The translations under genes were made by a program, and so were the position numbers. The notes beneath the pieces were generated by a model that saw only the letters and a program-made list of their open reading frames with translations, searched no databases and was not told the origin of the DNA. A stretch of 64,000 nt of DNA, from assembly GCF_004116955.1 (NCBI RefSeq), contig NZ_CP026362.1, forward strand, positions 1,590,501 to 1,654,500. The letters run 5' to 3'. Source of the DNA: Bacillus vallismortis. GTDB taxonomy: Bacteria > Bacillota > Bacilli > Bacillales > Bacillaceae. Positions 62,615 to 64,000 of the stretch are shown in pieces. How positions within the stretch are numbered: the first letter of the stretch is position 1; each line of letters opens with the position of its first letter.

Positions 62615-63339
62615 TTGATAGTGAATTCTTTATAACCGGTGAACCAATCCCTACTGAATTTGGCGATTGTCGATTTATAAAAGTTAAGGAATATGCACTT
62701 TTAACTCCGTACCTCAGCTGGTTTAAGATGTCTAAGAAAGAGATTATTTATACTTACAGCAAAAAGGAAAATAATCAATTTGGCCAATTAGATGGTCTTA
62801 TTGCCGAACTTAAAAAACTGTCTTTATTTGAAATTACAAGTATCCTTCCGAATTTTAAAGAAGCGTATGAAGTAATATTTAGTACAGTTTTTAATGGTGT
62901 TGAAATTTTAGAGAAACTTACACCGGAAAACTTTGAAGCCCTAAGAGAATTGGTCTTGAGAATGTCTTGTCTAAAAGAGGAAAAAATCAGCTCTAACCCA
63001 GAGATCCAGCGAGCTAACGAGCGCAGCAAAAGGGTGAAAAGTCAGGATTCAGATATGGTTGATATGGCAGACATCATGAGCAGTGTTGCTGCTCACACTG
63101 GATATTTGTACAAAGATATAAATGAAATGACTCTGTTTCAGTTATACATGACTTACTACAGAGTTGGTCAATTCAAACAGTACGATACCTCCACCCTGTT
63201 TGCAACCGTTTCACCTGATGCAGCCAAACACATGGAAAGCTGGGGAAAACATATCGACTTATTTGAAGAAGAAAAACACTATATAAGCAGAGAAAGTTTC
63301 ATGAAACAAACTAAAGGTTTTGGTAAAGGCAGCTCATAG
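62611..63339 (+). CDS. Structural-operon protein of unknown function
   Basis: 242 aa, helical; ATG overlaps the previous stop. C-terminus has LFQLYMTYYRVGQFKQYDTS. It could be a tail-assembly protein. A terminator-like hairpin follows. Confidence 0.58.
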   Translation: MIDSEFFITGEPIPTEFGDCRFIKVKEYALLTPYLSWFKMSKKEIIYTYSKKENNQFGQLDGLIAELKKLSLFEITSILPNFKEAYEVIFSTVFNGVEILEKLTPENFEALRELVLRMSCLKEEKISSNPEIQRANERSKRVKSQDSDMVDMADIMSSVAAHTGYLYKDINEMTLFQLYMTYYRVGQFKQYDTSTLFATVSPDAAKHMESWGKHIDLFEEEKHYISRESFMKQTKGFGKGSS

Positions 63340-63350
63340 CTGTCTTTTTT
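63328..63350 (+). terminator. Terminator-like hairpin before the tail gene
   Basis: GGCAGCT-CAT-AGCTGTC (63328-63344) then TTTTTT. It overlaps the stop of the preceding gene and may partially attenuate tail-gene expression. Confidence 0.65.
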
Positions 63351-63374
63351 ATTATTTAAGGAGGCAACAATTAG

Positions 63375-64000
63375 ATGAAAACAGTTATTCAAGATACAGC
63401 TGACGTTTATTTTAAACGAAAATCTGACGGTAAGCTTGTATTCACAGCCGAGGCACAAACAGCATCATTCTCCCAAGCAATCTCCGAAGAAAAACTCAGA
63501 GGTGGAATCGGAAATAAACCACTTTACATTCTTAAATCTGAGAAGGAAATTAACCTAACTGTCAAAAATGCTTTCTTTGATTTAGAATGGCTTGCAATGA
63601 CACAGGGTGAAACAATTCAGGAAGAAACAAAAGTAAAGGTTTTCGATAGAGAACATGGACTGATTGTAGATGATACAAACAAAGTTACTCTAAAAGGAAA
63701 ACCTGTAAGCGATGTTACTTTCTATAACAAAAAAGGTTTAACATATAAGATTGCTGTTTCAACTGATGGCACATATACAATTCCAACAGCATTTGCGGCT
63801 GCTAAAGACAAACTAACAGCTGTGTATCAAATTGAAAAAGTCGGTAGACGTTTAGCCATTAAAGCCAGCAAGTTCTCAGAACGATATGAAGTTGAATATC
63901 GCACCATTGCTTATAACCCTGATACAGAAGAAGTTTACAGTGACATCTATATCCAGTTCCCTAATGTTTCTCCTTCAGGGGAATTTGAAATGTCATTAGA
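63375..64000 (+). CDS. Probable tail tube/major tail protein, partial
   Basis: At least 208 aa, running off the right edge. Opens MKTVIQDTADVYFKRKSDGK then TFS/QAI elements; beta-rich with an Ig-like insert (TLKGKPVSDVTFYNKKGLTY). ATG 63375 with SD AAGGAGG. Position after connector genes fits a tail tube protein. Confidence 0.62.
   Translation, partial: MKTVIQDTADVYFKRKSDGKLVFTAEAQTASFSQAISEEKLRGGIGNKPLYILKSEKEINLTVKNAFFDLEWLAMTQGETIQEETKVKVFDREHGLIVDDTNKVTLKGKPVSDVTFYNKKGLTYKIAVSTDGTYTIPTAFAAAKDKLTAVYQIEKVGRRLAIKASKFSERYEVEYRTIAYNPDTEEVYSDIYIQFPNVSPSGEFEMSL

Noticed and set aside
1..64000. CRISPR arrays, insertion sequences, rRNA
   Set aside because: No regularly spaced repeats, transposase genes or terminal inverted repeats seen; the only tandem repeat is the 37-bp duplication.

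Overview
This is part of an SPbeta-group temperate phage (Spbetavirus) of the Bacillus subtilis group, either a free genome or a prophage. The main evidence is a full arbitrium module whose signal peptide ends in GMPRGA (the SPbeta pheromone). Also present are a tyrosine-recombinase-fold master repressor (MrpR/YopR), a YonO-type single-chain RNA polymerase, the yonT/yoyJ/SR6 type I toxin locus, and a yor replication block in SPbeta order. Several proteins differ from the SPbeta versions I remember, so I read it as a close relative. Symbols follow SPbeta where I recognise the gene and are blank elsewhere.

Layout. (1) 1-11,800, minus strand: a cell-wall 3D-domain protein (partial), then yorL-yorE, a near-complete replisome (DnaE-like polymerase, RecJ-like exonuclease, primase, DnaB-like helicase, zinc protein, RecA-like ATPase, SSB-like protein). 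(2) 11,900-26,300: mostly small minus-strand genes. These are interrupted by a plus-strand DNA-repair pair (yoqW SRAP protein, yoqV ligase) and include a 732-aa kinase/phosphatase/ligase. (3) 26,300-32,970: the lysogeny block, with divergent yopS/yopT, the mrpR-yopQ-yopP-yopO-yopN-yopM operon, the aimX region, aimP and aimR. (4) 33,000-45,640: accessory minus-strand genes (membrane proteins, a UPF0489 protein, a CPBP-like membrane protein, small HTH proteins, a helicase-like ATPase), ending in yonT/yoyJ/SR6. (5) 45,670-46,530: a gene-free, strand-asymmetric divergence region. (6) 46,587-64,000, plus strand: yonP-yonO (RNA polymerase), an HU-like protein, about 850 nt of structured non-coding RNA containing a tRNA-like fold, yonK-yonJ, then terminase, portal, protease/scaffold, capsid, connectors and the start of the tail genes.

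Logic. Two transcription programmes diverge from about 46 kb. Leftward early/accessory transcription is studded with at least 17 copies of a dispersed box, WTAAAA-N6-TTTTAT (N5 in one copy), always in the same orientation. I read these as the SPBRE sites bound by MrpR. Rightward transcription makes YonO, the polymerase for late genes. AimR/AimP sense the GMPRGA peptide and act at a 6-25-6 inverted repeat between the aimP terminator and the aimX region.

Most worth a second look: the large structured RNA with embedded tRNA-like fold (49.88-50.75 kb; GOLLD/ROOL-like by context), the structured yonK leader, the three-domain RNA-repair-like enzyme, the candidate origin at 45.7-46.5 kb, the RBS-occluding hairpins of yoqV and yoyJ, a candidate internal scaffold start, and several short genes with strong ribosome binding sites.
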